From an uncultured Oscillibacter sp. (GTDB lineage: Bacteria > Bacillota > Clostridia > Oscillospirales > Oscillospiraceae), in assembly GCF_910587525.1 (NCBI RefSeq), contig NZ_CAJULS010000007.1, positions 1 to 39,402 of the forward strand: 39,402 nucleotides of DNA, given 5' to 3'. Below the pieces are notes generated by a model. It was not told where the DNA came from. It saw nothing but the letters and a program-made list of their open reading frames with translations, and ran no database searches. Positions 31,574 through 38,496 of this stretch are shown here, piece by piece; the first letter of the stretch is position 1, and each line of letters begins with the position of its first letter. Made by a program: the position numbers and the translations under genes.

Positions 31574-32213
31574 TCAGTATTTTGGGGAATTGCTCTCAGC
31601 TCTTCGCTCCTCCCGGATCTGCAGCGGACACTGAAATCTTCCCATACACTCCAAGATCTTATGGATCTGTTCCTCACTCATATTATGGCAGCCGAAACAT
31701 AGCATCTGATGCTCCCTTTGTGCCTCTGTCTCCCGGCCATATTCAAAAATCCAAAAATGCGTATTCGCCCAATCGTCCGCCTGCTCTGAACAGCGAAAGC
31801 GCCAGCTTTTTCCATCCCGTTCCGCGGCAAAGTCCCGTTCCCAGTCCGAAAAGATTTTCTCTATTTTTTTCCAGCGGCAAGGGCTCTAAGGTTTTTAGCG
31901 CACCTCTTCCAAAACGATATGTTTCGTATACCGCCCTTTCGTCCAGGGAGATGTCTGGCCGGCATTTCCAAAAGGCAAGATCCGCCTCACAGACAGGCGG
32001 GTACTCCTTGTGAAACATGAGATATGCGGTTTCCTCCAGCGAGGCCCTGCTTGTATACTCAAAACAGTGCTGCCACAATTCTTCCGCTGTCCAGTCAATG
32101 CCAGTCAGATGCCGCATTTGCCGCACCTGTTCTTCCGAAGGAGGTCCTTCCTGGCTGTAACCGTCCATCTCGTTTATCAATTTCTTTACTTGCTCTAAAT
32201 TTTTTGGCTCTAT
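31574..32213 (-). pseudogene. Frameshifted gene of unknown function
   Basis: From 32180 the minus strand encodes INEMDGYSQEG and on through FEYTSRASLEETAYLMFHKE. After a run of seven A (31864-31870) this frame gives unlikely protein and stops at 31743. Removing one A joins it to a plausible second part (IEKIFSDWERDFAAERDG, FRCSEQADDWANTHFWIFEY) that runs to a stop at 31574-31576. Upstream the good frame extends to an ATA at 32211-32213 that follows GGAGGG by five bases, where ATG is expected; the read would start EPKNLEQVKKLINEMD. So either start codon and frame were lost, or a TTG at 32178-32180 is used and the A-run is a sequencing error. No family recognised. Confidence 0.7.
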
Positions 32214-32230
32214 ATCTGCCCTCCAATTCA

Positions 32231-32263
32231 GACCGGCAGTTACCGCTTCGATAACTGCCGGTC
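32231..32263. other. 12-bp hairpin ahead of the frameshifted gene
   Basis: GACCGGCAGTTA (32231-32242) pairs perfectly with TAACTGCCGGTC (32252-32263) around a 9-nt loop, 7 bp upstream of the GGAGGG at 32219-32224. No T-tract follows on either strand, so a leader structure or operator is more likely than a terminator. Confidence 0.5.
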
Positions 32264-32277
32264 CGAATGCTCTGATG

Positions 32278-32314
32278 AGAAAAAAGAACGGGAGGCTCCT
32301 GCCGGAGAGGCCTC
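32278..32314 (-). terminator. Terminator of the chemotaxis receptor gene
   Basis: GAGG/CCTC (32292-32295 with 32311-32314) and CTCC/GGAG (32296-32299 with 32304-32307) form a bulged hairpin, followed on the minus strand by CGTTCTTTTTT. It lies about 80 bp after the receptor stop. Confidence 0.7.
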
Positions 32315-32393
32315 TTACAGAGGGGTATCCCGCGCCCCCATTCAGCCGGTGCAGAACACGCGGCGGCGTCCTCAGGCGCTTACGGAAGAGATG

Positions 32394-34358
32394 TCAGTCT
32401 CTGGCCAGAGTGAACTGATCCACCAGCTGCTTGAGGCTGGCGGCCTCGGCGGAGAGCTCCTGGCTGGCCGCGGCGCTCTCCTGGGCTGTGGCGCTGTTGG
32501 TCTGCACCACAGAGGAGATCTGGTCCACGCCCTCGGTGACCTGAGCGATGGCGGTGGTCTGGTTCTCCACAGCCGCCACCACAATGTCCATCTGCGTGGT
32601 GACCTGCCCGGCGGACGCGCTGGTTCTCTCCAGGGCCTCAGTAACCAAGGTCACCGCCTGACTGCCCTCGGCAACGGAGGCGATGGAGCCCTCAATCAGT
32701 TCCTTGGTGGCCTTGGCGGCCTGGTCAGACTTGGCGGCCAGGTTGCGCACCTCGTCAGCCACCACGGCAAAGCCCTTGCCGGCACTGCCGGCCCGGGCGG
32801 CCTCCACCGCAGCGTTCAGGGCCAGAATATTGGTCTGGAAGGCGATATCCTCGATGGTCGCGATAATTTTGGAGATCTCCTGAGAGGAGCTGGATATCCG
32901 CTCCATGGCCGCGTTCAGCTCCTTCACATGTTCCACGCTTGTACCCAGATGGCCGCCGGCCTGGCCCACGAAGTGCCCCGCCTCCTCGGCGGCGGCGGCG
33001 GTCTTCCTGGCGCTGTCGGAGATATCATTGATGGTAGCCGCCAATTCCTCCACGGAGCTGGCCTGCATCATGGAGCCCTGGCTCAGGGTCTGAGCCCCGG
33101 CGGAGACCTGGCCGCCGGCGGCAGAAACCTGCGTGGCGGACGCGTTGATCTGGCGCATAGTGCCGCTCAGCTCCACCTTCAGGTTGCGCATAGATATCAG
33201 GATGCTCTGGAAGTCGCCCACATAGGCATCCCGGTGAGAGGATTGAATGTCGAAATTCTTTTGGGACATCTGTGTCAGCAGATAGCCGATGTCATTGATA
33301 ATGGTATTCAGACCCGCCACCATCTCCGCCGTGGAGCGGGTCAGCTCCGCGGTCTCATCCTGGCCGCTGGCCTGGGGGACCGGGGACTCCAGATCGCCCT
33401 CCACCAGCAGCTTCATCCGCCTGGCGCAGGCCTGCATGGGAATGCTGATATTGCCGGACAGCTTCACGGCCACCGCGACGGAGGCCAGGATGGACGCCAC
33501 AATCACCAGCAGGCTGATAAGCATGCTGAAATATGTATCGGCCAAATAATCCTTCTTCATGGCGGTGACAGCCACGCTCCAGCCGTCGGTCCCGTCCACC
33601 GGGGCATAGGCCGCAAACCAGGGGCCCGCCTCGTTAGAGAAACTGCCAAAGCCGTTCTTCCCCTGGCGCATCTCCGCGTGGATGGCGGCCAGCCGCTTCA
33701 GCGTCTTGTCGCTCTGGGCCTCCCGCTCCACGTTCTGCGTGGTGATGGTGTCCAGAGTGACGTCGGCGATGGTATCGCCGTTTTTGTTGATCATATAGGC
33801 CCGGGAATTTTCACTGATCCGGATCGAGGAGACGATGTCGTTCAAAAAGGTCTCCGGCGGCACGAAATAGACCACCCCCGCGATCTGCCCCCGCTCTGAG
33901 TACATCGGCGCGGCCACCATGATGGAGAGCTCCCCCGTGATTTTGCTGACCAGGGGCTCGGAAACGTAGACGTTCCCCCTCATGGCCTGCTGGACATACT
34001 CCCTGTCGGAGTAGTCTTTGCCGTCAAAGATGCTGATGCCGTCCGTGCCGATGATATTGCCCCGTTGAAAGCCATGCAGGCTGACGCGCTCGTCGATCAC
34101 GGTGCGCTTCTCCTCCAGGGACATCATCGCATTGGACAACTGGGTGATGCGGCCTGTATCCATGGCCACGTTCTTATAGGCGCTGAGCTCCTGCTCAATA
34201 CGCTCCGCTGCCAGCACAGCGGTCTCGCTCATCATTGCTTCCACCGTGACGATGGTGCTCCTGTAATTCAGTGCAATGCTGGACGCGCCTACCGCCGCCA
34301 GAGCGGCCAGAACGGTCGCCATCAGGCTCACTGTGATTTTCTTTCGAATACTCTTCAT
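32394..34358 (-). CDS. Methyl-accepting chemotaxis protein with Cache sensor
   Basis: This is a transmembrane receptor that would signal to CheA/CheW. The 654-residue product has a first membrane segment (about residues 8-28), an extracellular double-Cache-type sensor (GTDGISIFDGKDYSDREYVQ and RAYMINKNGDTIADV), a second segment near 285-310, a HAMP linker, and a long cytoplasmic coiled coil with the signalling tip NILALNAAVEAARAG and GFAVVADEVRNLA. The ATG at 34356-34358 follows TGAGGTG. No other chemotaxis or flagellar gene is in the window, so partners lie elsewhere. It has its own strong promoter. Confidence 0.93.
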   Translation of the reverse strand: MKSIRKKITVSLMATVLAALAAVGASSIALNYRSTIVTVEAMMSETAVLAAERIEQELSAYKNVAMDTGRITQLSNAMMSLEEKRTVIDERVSLHGFQRGNIIGTDGISIFDGKDYSDREYVQQAMRGNVYVSEPLVSKITGELSIMVAAPMYSERGQIAGVVYFVPPETFLNDIVSSIRISENSRAYMINKNGDTIADVTLDTITTQNVEREAQSDKTLKRLAAIHAEMRQGKNGFGSFSNEAGPWFAAYAPVDGTDGWSVAVTAMKKDYLADTYFSMLISLLVIVASILASVAVAVKLSGNISIPMQACARRMKLLVEGDLESPVPQASGQDETAELTRSTAEMVAGLNTIINDIGYLLTQMSQKNFDIQSSHRDAYVGDFQSILISMRNLKVELSGTMRQINASATQVSAAGGQVSAGAQTLSQGSMMQASSVEELAATINDISDSARKTAAAAEEAGHFVGQAGGHLGTSVEHVKELNAAMERISSSSQEISKIIATIEDIAFQTNILALNAAVEAARAGSAGKGFAVVADEVRNLAAKSDQAAKATKELIEGSIASVAEGSQAVTLVTEALERTSASAGQVTTQMDIVVAAVENQTTAIAQVTEGVDQISSVVQTNSATAQESAAASQELSAEAASLKQLVDQFTLARD

Positions 34359-34405
34359 CTTTCTGCACCTCAATTTTTGATAACTGAACTGCGGTCCCGA
34401 ACTTT

Positions 34406-34420
34406 GGGGATCTTATCCCC
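34406..34420. other. Palindrome at the receptor transcription start
   Basis: GGGGAT (34406-34411) and ATCCCC (34415-34420) flank a 3-bp centre. It lies directly after the -10 box, over the predicted start, so could be an operator or a 5'-end hairpin that stabilises the mRNA. Confidence 0.45.
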
Positions 34421-34421
34421 T

Positions 34422-34451
34422 ATTATATGAGCCAAACCAGTTTCTTGTCAA
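34422..34451 (-). promoter_or_regulatory. Strong promoter of the chemotaxis receptor gene
   Basis: Consensus TTGACA (34446-34451) and TATAAT (34422-34427) are separated by 18 bp on the minus strand. The leader is about 57 nt. Confidence 0.82.
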
Positions 34452-34603
34452 TCATTTCTGCGCGATCGCCGGGCACCGGCCCATAAGCATTAAGCGAGAT
34501 TCGACAAAGCCAACGGGCGGAGCAGAGGAAACCGTGCAGAGTGGTAGGCTGAAGCCCTTCCCAACACGTTGTCCCGACCGCCGGGATATTCTAAAGGGAG
34601 GGC

Positions 34604-35659
34604 TCAGCCTGCGGCCCGGTCAGCGGACATGAGCTGGCTGAGGCCCAGGTCCCGGTTCTGATACCTGGTCCGCCAGCGCTTCGTGATGCGCTGTGCGGCC
34701 AGATAGAGCATCCGGCGCAGGGAATCATCGCTGGTGAAGCTGGGCTTATTTTTCGTGATCTGGCGAAACTGGCGGTTCAGGCCCTCGATCATGTTGGCCG
34801 TGTATATGGTCTTCCGAATCTCTGGCGGATATTTATAGAAAACGCTCAAAACTTCCCGGTCTTCCTCCCAGCTTTTCACGCAAGAGGGGTACTGTTTCCG
34901 CCATATTTCCCCGAACTGGAGCAGGGTGTCCTCCGCCTCCTCCAGGGTCACAGCGGTGTAGATTTTCTTCAGGCCAGCCACTGCTTTTTTGTTATCCTTC
35001 CAGCTGGCAAAGCGGGTGGAGGCGCGGATCTGATGGATGATACAGCGCTGCAGACGGCTCTGGGGATACACCGCCCGGATGGCCTGCACCATGCCGCATA
35101 GGCCATCGGTACACAACAGATATACGTCCAAAACTCCACTGGATTTGAGGCCATTCAGCACATTCCGCCAAAATCTGCTGCTCTCGTGCTCCCCGGTCCA
35201 CACGCCCAGGATGTCCTTTGTGCCGTCCATGGTGATGCCCGGAACCACACAAACGGCCTTGGTCACATAGCGGCGGTCCTCCTTCACCTTGTAGCGGATG
35301 GCGTTCATCATGACGTCCGCGTTCCGGCTGTATTTGCCGATAATCTTCGGCTTATAGCTGCCGTTCCGGTCCCGGGGAACCTTGATCTCCTCCTCTCCCA
35401 GCTGCGTCTTCGCCGTCTTCCGGGAGAAGCCGTTGCGGTAGTTGGGCGCCGTCTCCGACGCCTCCGCCCGCTGGCAGCGCTCCCTCCCCAGCTCCACCTC
35501 CATGGCCGTCTGGATCACATCCCGGAACATCTCTTTCATCGCGCTCATAATCTCCGTGGTGTGCTGAACTGCTGGCTTTTCACGTGCTCTTTTGGTACTT
35601 CCTGCGGCGCTTTCGCCATTTTTCTTCGACTCCCATCTTGAATTGGTTGTTATTTCCAT
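34604..35659 (-). pseudogene. IS256-family transposase, internally deleted
   Basis: The 351-codon frame is clearly a mutator-type transposase: NYRNGFSRKTAKTQLGEEEI, KVPRDRNGSYKPKIIGKY, then the second catalytic-Asp region CTDGLCGMVQAIRAVYPQSR, CIIHQIRAST, and the Glu region ANMIEGLNRQFRQITK. Family members are about 400 residues. Here the text jumps from GKYSRNAD straight to VMMNAIRYKVKED, losing about 60 residues that normally lie in between. At the first catalytic Asp, usually MDAIHYKV, this copy has Asn (MNAIRYKV). The reading frame is kept, but the enzyme should be inactive. Confidence 0.88.
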
Positions 35660-35726
35660 TCTTGAGTGGGCCGAAGTCTTTTATACTGCATAAGTCCGTC
35701 TTTTACACGAAATTTTAGGGGGCTCC
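34604..35726 (-). mobile_element. Remnant IS256-family insertion sequence
   Basis: The transposase remnant is followed on its 5' side by a stretch with TTTTACACGAAATTTTAGGG (35701-35720). This resembles the terminal inverted repeat of clostridial IS256 elements. No matching copy is seen on the other side: 34431-34603 holds the receptor promoter and otherwise nothing recognised. The left end therefore seems lost, and no target duplication can be defined. Confidence 0.65.
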
Positions 35727-35805
35727 ATTCAGCCATTTTGGCAATGGGAAAAATTTATAGGCATATATCAACACAAAAGATAAAATGGAAGTTTTTCACC
35801 ATTTT

Positions 35806-35820
35806 ACGCAAACGCTTTCA
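35806..35820 (-). promoter_or_regulatory. LacI/CcpA-type operator 1
   Basis: The minus strand reads TGAAAGCGTTTGCGT. Its core resembles cre/LacI-family sites (TGWAANCGNTNWCA), and it is near-palindromic around the central CG. It is 72 bp upstream of the -35 box at 35892. Confidence 0.5.
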
Positions 35821-35891
35821 TTTTATATCGTGAAACCGCACAGCTGTATTTTTCGTTTTTTGTGCCTAATGTGGAATTCTGCGGAACCCTA

Positions 35892-35920
35892 TTGACTTTT
35901 TACACATGTTGTCACATAAT
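35892..35920 (+). promoter_or_regulatory. Candidate sigma-A promoter between two operators
   Basis: TTGACT (35892-35897) and CATAAT (35915-35920) are 17 bp apart. Transcription would start near 35927 and run through three hairpins. Confidence 0.55.
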
Positions 35921-35966
35921 AACGTCATTCCCAATGGCAAAGTTGGAGATTTTATTTCCATTTTCT

Positions 35967-35981
35967 TGAAAACGTTTGCGT
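35967..35981 (+). promoter_or_regulatory. LacI/CcpA-type operator 2
   Basis: The plus strand reads TGAAAACGTTTGCGT, 14 of 15 bases equal to operator 1 but in the opposite orientation. It lies about 40 bp after the predicted transcription start. Confidence 0.5.
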
Positions 35982-36118
35982 TATTTATTTCTACTCCCCG
36001 ATGTGTTTCTCCTGTGATGGTGGGGATCCTGCCGTCTCCCTGTGGCGCAGGGTCCCCCCTCCTCCTGTTTTCCCGTGCGCGGCAGTCCGCGCACTTGTTT
36101 CTCCTTTCCTTCTTTATA

Positions 36119-36165
36119 GATGTGCGGCCCCGCTTTGGCAGAAGCAGGGGCCGCACATCGTTTTC
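36119..36165 (+). terminator. Strong terminator-like hairpin ahead of the sigma gene
   Basis: GATGTGCGGCCCC (36119-36131) pairs with GGGGCCGCACATC (36147-36159); an inner GCTT/AAGC stem follows after one bulged A. GTTTTCTG comes next on the plus strand. Confidence 0.7.
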
Positions 36166-36260
36166 TGAAAATTTTTTCACCTTTGCAGCATTTTCTATCG
36201 TAGAAGAGTATTAATTACAGAGCGCTCTGCAAACCACATAAACACCAGGGGCGGGAGCAA

Positions 36261-36646
36261 ATGGACACAGAATCCGCCGTAGAGCAATACGGCACGATGG
36301 TCTACCGGCTGGCATACGCCCAGCTCCGCAGCCGCCATGACGCCGACGACGTCTTTCAGGAGGTCTTCCTCCGCTACCACCGCGCCGCCCCGTCCTTTGC
36401 CAGCGAGGAGCACCGCAGGGCCTGGCTCCTGCGGGTGACGGCCAACTGCTCCAAAGGCCTGGCTGCCTCTCCCTGGCGGAGGCGAACCGTCCCCCTGGAG
36501 GACGTCTACACCTACAATGAGCCGGAGGAATCCGGCTTGGACGCCGCGCTGGCACAGCTGCCGCCCAAATACCGTTCCGTCATCCACCTCTACTATTACG
36601 AGGGCTGCGGCACGGAGGAGACCGCCCGAATCCTGGACCGTCGCCC
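36261..36646 (+). pseudogene. ECF sigma factor, 5' part (3' end inverted)
   Basis: The frame encodes ECF sigma region 2 (QYGTMVYRLAYAQLRSRHDA, then DDVFQEVFLRYH and RRAWLLRVTANCSKG) and the start of region 4 (LAQLPPKYRSVIHLYYYEG). At ILDRRP, in the middle of the region 4 helix-turn-helix, it runs into an inverted segment and then reads nonsense to a stop at 37214. The missing end, RPSTVRAQLTRARQMLARLL and stop, is found on the minus strand at 36830-36904. Joined, the gene is 151 codons, a normal ECF length. The ATG at 36261 follows GGGAG. As sequenced, the product lacks the -35 recognition helix. Confidence 0.88.
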
Positions 36647-36899
36647 GGTAGCCGGGCTCCGTCCGGGCTGCCAGGGCGGGGGTACACAGGAGTACCGACG
36701 CCGCGGCGGCCATGGCGGCCAGGCGGCGGATGGGAAAGACGCGGCGGAGGGCTTTTGCCAGGGTTTTTTCAATCAGGACAGGAGAGGGGGCAATGGGGGC
36801 GTTGATTCGTTTATATGTTTCAGAAAAATTCATAACTCCTCCTTCAGCAGCCGGGCCAGCATTTGGCGGGCCCGGGTCAGCTGGGCACGGACGGTGGAG
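36647..36899 (-). other. Inverted 253-bp segment carrying the sigma/anti-sigma junction
   Basis: On the minus strand this piece reads the end of the sigma factor (36899 to the stop at 36830-36832), then by an ATGA overlap the start of its anti-sigma gene (ATG at 36831-36833; MNFSETYKRINAPI..., a basic stretch, and a membrane segment with AAASVLLCTPALAA). It is bounded by CGCCC at 36642-36646 and its complement GGGCG at 36900-36904. Flipping it restores both genes in frame: 386+70 bases for the sigma gene and 187+1127 for the anti-sigma gene, both multiples of three, with sensible residues at both joints (DRR-PSTV and GYRA-LYAIS). Confidence 0.88.
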
Positions 36900-38026
36900 G
36901 GGCGCTTTACGCCATCTCTCCCGCCGCTGCCCAGTTCTTTCAGCCGGTCCAGCGGTCCTGCACGGACAACGGCGTCACCATGGAGGTGGCCGCCGTCCGC
37001 ATCGGGGGCGACACCGCCGAGGCGTACATCACCCTCTCCGGCGAGGCAGTGGACGGCGCCTGCGACCTCTTTGACAGCTATAACTTCCACCTGCCCTTTG
37101 ACCGGGTTGGCTGCTGCCAGCGGGTGGGGTATGACGAGGAGTCCCGCACCGCCGCCTTCCTCTGCACCGCCAAAACCATGGACGGTTCCCCCATCCCCAC
37201 CGGCGGGAAAATGACCTTCTCCGTAGACGGTTTCCTCACTGGCAAGACCAAGCAGACGGATGTGGAAATTCCCCTGCGCCTGAAAGACTACGCTGGAGAC
37301 GCCGCGGCAATGGCTCCGGACAGCGCGGGCTTCGCCTTCACCGGCGGCGGCATCTCTGATGACCGGAGCCGGCCCCTGCTGGATTCCACCCGGGTTTTGG
37401 TTCCCGGCGAGACTCTGGCTGTTCCGGCGGAGAGGCTAACCGTCACAGCCGCCGGATATGTGGACGGCCTGTTCCATGTACAGGTCTGCCGGGGCAACGC
37501 CTCTCAGCTGGACAACCACGGCTGGCTATGGCTGTCCGACGGAGACGGGAATCCGGTGGAATCGCTCTATGTCGTCTATTTTACCGCCTCACCAGACATG
37601 CCGGACCGGCGGGACTATCAGGAATTTGTCTTTGAGGTCTCCCGGGAGACACTGACGGACTGCGCCCTTCTGGGAGACCTCTCCACTGCCGCCGCCCGGG
37701 TGGACGGACGCTGGCGGGTGACCTTTCCCCTGCTGGATACCTTCTCCGATGCAGAGCTGGCGGAGGTCGCCGAAGGCCACAGCACCAGCTCCTTTGACCC
37801 CCAGGACACCCTGCTCGCCTTCGCCTCCCGGCTGGAGGCCGAGAGCGGCCGAAGCATCCGCTGGGAAGACGGCTTCCACTATGAACACCTGCTGAAAACC
37901 GACCGCCTGTGGGCGGCGGAGTTCCAGTGCCATGACGGCGGCGCCCTCCGAATTTACCTGCAAAACGCCCCCTATGAGACTACCAGCGGCCTGTGGCACC
38001 CCTACGCCTGGGCCTGGCAGGATTAG
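36900..38026 (+). pseudogene. Anti-sigma factor, 3' part (5' end inverted; DUF4179-like)
   Basis: The frame picks up at ALYAISPAAAQFFQPVQRSC, runs through TMEVAAVRIGGDTAEAYITL and DLFDSYNFHLPFDRVG, and ends at 38024-38026. This wording (YAISP..AQFFQPVQ, then DLFDSY) is that of the extracytoplasmic part of DUF4179 anti-sigma proteins. The N-terminal cytoplasmic and membrane parts are on the opposite strand at 36647-36833. Restored, the protein has 437 residues. As it stands there is no good start (a TTG at 36863 without a ribosome site), so sensor and sigma-binding parts are uncoupled. Confidence 0.85.
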
Positions 38027-38371
38027 GCGGCGTTTGAAAAGTGTCAAAACGCCCAATCAACGGACCTTTTCTGATGCTATGCGTTGATTTTCCTTGCCAT
38101 ACACAAAGTATGGCGGCGTCAAATCGCCTTGACCGGCTAAAAAATCTCTCACTGTTGAGCATTTCACCATTGATCCAACAAAAACCCAGCCATAAAAGCG
38201 TCCCAGAGGCAGTCCTCCCGGGACGCTTTTCCCTGTTCCGGGACCTGAGCCCGCCGCCGCTTTTGTCACCATTTTGTTACTTTTCGCATTTCTCCATGCA
38301 GGATTTTCCTGTCGTATCCCGTCTTTTTTCGCCGAAAGTGGGTCTCAACATCCTGTTTTAACGCCAAAACC
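38027..38371. other. Intergenic run of hairpins
   Basis: Four stems follow each other: GGCGTTTGA/TC(A)AAACGCC (38029-38053); AATCAACG/CGTTGATT (38055-38062 with 38082-38089); GCCATAC/GTATGGC (38096-38102 with 38108-38114); and GTCAA/TTGAC (38118-38122 with 38129-38133). A terminator at 38194-38230 comes next, then about 140 bp with nothing recognised before the promoter at 38372. No gene. Confidence 0.6.
38194..38230. terminator. Bidirectional terminator
   Basis: AAAAGCGTCCC (38194-38204) pairs with GGGACGCTTTT (38220-38230), enclosing GAGG-cagt-CCTC. The outer A/T pairs supply T-tracts for both strands. It separates the broken anti-sigma gene from the next promoter. Confidence 0.8.
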
Positions 38372-38400
38372 TTGACAAAAGTGGGAGTTGTGTGTATACT
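38372..38400 (+). promoter_or_regulatory. Consensus promoter of the G5/3D-domain gene
   Basis: TTGACA (38372-38377) and TATACT (38395-38400) with a 17-bp spacer. Transcription would begin near 38407, just ahead of the leader stem. Confidence 0.85.
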
Positions 38401-38409
38401 GAATGCAGT

Positions 38410-38482
38410 TTCCCGGCCGGTAACAAAAGTTACAGTCCAGTTTGCCCTCCCCCTGGAGAGCACCTGGGCCGGGAATCTTTTT
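38410..38482 (+). promoter_or_regulatory. Attenuator-like leader (candidate riboswitch) of the G5/3D gene
   Basis: A 9-bp closing stem TTCCCGGCC/GGCCGGGAA (38410-38418 with 38467-38475) encloses GTAAC-aaaa-GTTAC (38421-38434) and a second CCAG..CTGG-type stem. TCTTTTT follows at once (38476-38482), and the AGGAGG ribosome site starts two bases later at 38484. This looks like a leader whose folding decides termination or ribosome access. Cell-wall genes with 3D domains are frequent targets of c-di-AMP (ydaO) riboswitches, but I do not see that consensus and the leader is short. Confidence 0.55.
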
Positions 38483-38496
38483 CAGGAGGTATGCTT

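Larger units (their letters stand above)
35927..36165 (+). ncRNA. Candidate small RNA of about 240 nt
   Basis: The stretch from the predicted start to the T-tract after the hairpin at 36119-36159 has no convincing open frame. It has three successive stems: GGGGA..TCCCC with inner CTGC/GCAG (36022-36058), an 8-bp stem GTGCGCGG/CCGCGCAC (36075-36094), and a 13-bp plus 4-bp stem. It may instead be a promoter remnant with terminators, or a dispersed repeat of this bacterial group. No Rfam family is recognised. Confidence 0.3.
35660..36260. other. 600-bp AT-rich gap with promoter, two LacI-type operators and hairpins
   Basis: No credible gene is seen. From left to right: the IS256 end (to about 35726), an AT-rich stretch unlike the GC-rich surroundings, two 15-bp operator-like sites at 35806-35820 and 35967-35981, a plus-strand promoter between them, and three stem-loops at 36022-36058, 36075-36094 and 36119-36159. 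The last ends in a T-tract. The next gene start is 36261. Confidence 0.6.

Noticed and set aside
31864..31870. Programmed -1 frameshift at the A7 run
   Set aside because: A -1 shift leads at once to a stop codon. The productive frame needs one base fewer, so mutation, slippage or sequencing error explains it better.
35866..36180. A 104-codon minus-strand gene
   Set aside because: It crosses strong hairpins and operator-like sites, has no ribosome site and no protein-like pattern.
36195..36833. A 212-codon minus-strand gene
   Set aside because: Only its first ~62 codons are real (the displaced anti-sigma start). The rest is antisense to the sigma gene.
36642..36904. Long recombinase-type inverted repeats at the inversion edges
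   Set aside because: I aligned both edges in opposite orientation. Only CGCCC/GGGCG matches; the flanking bases do not. No invertase gene is nearby, so a dedicated site-specific switch is not directly supported.
38401..38482. ydaO (c-di-AMP) or GEMM (c-di-GMP) riboswitch
   Set aside because: Gene context would fit ydaO, but the leader is too short and the conserved cores of either class are not visible.
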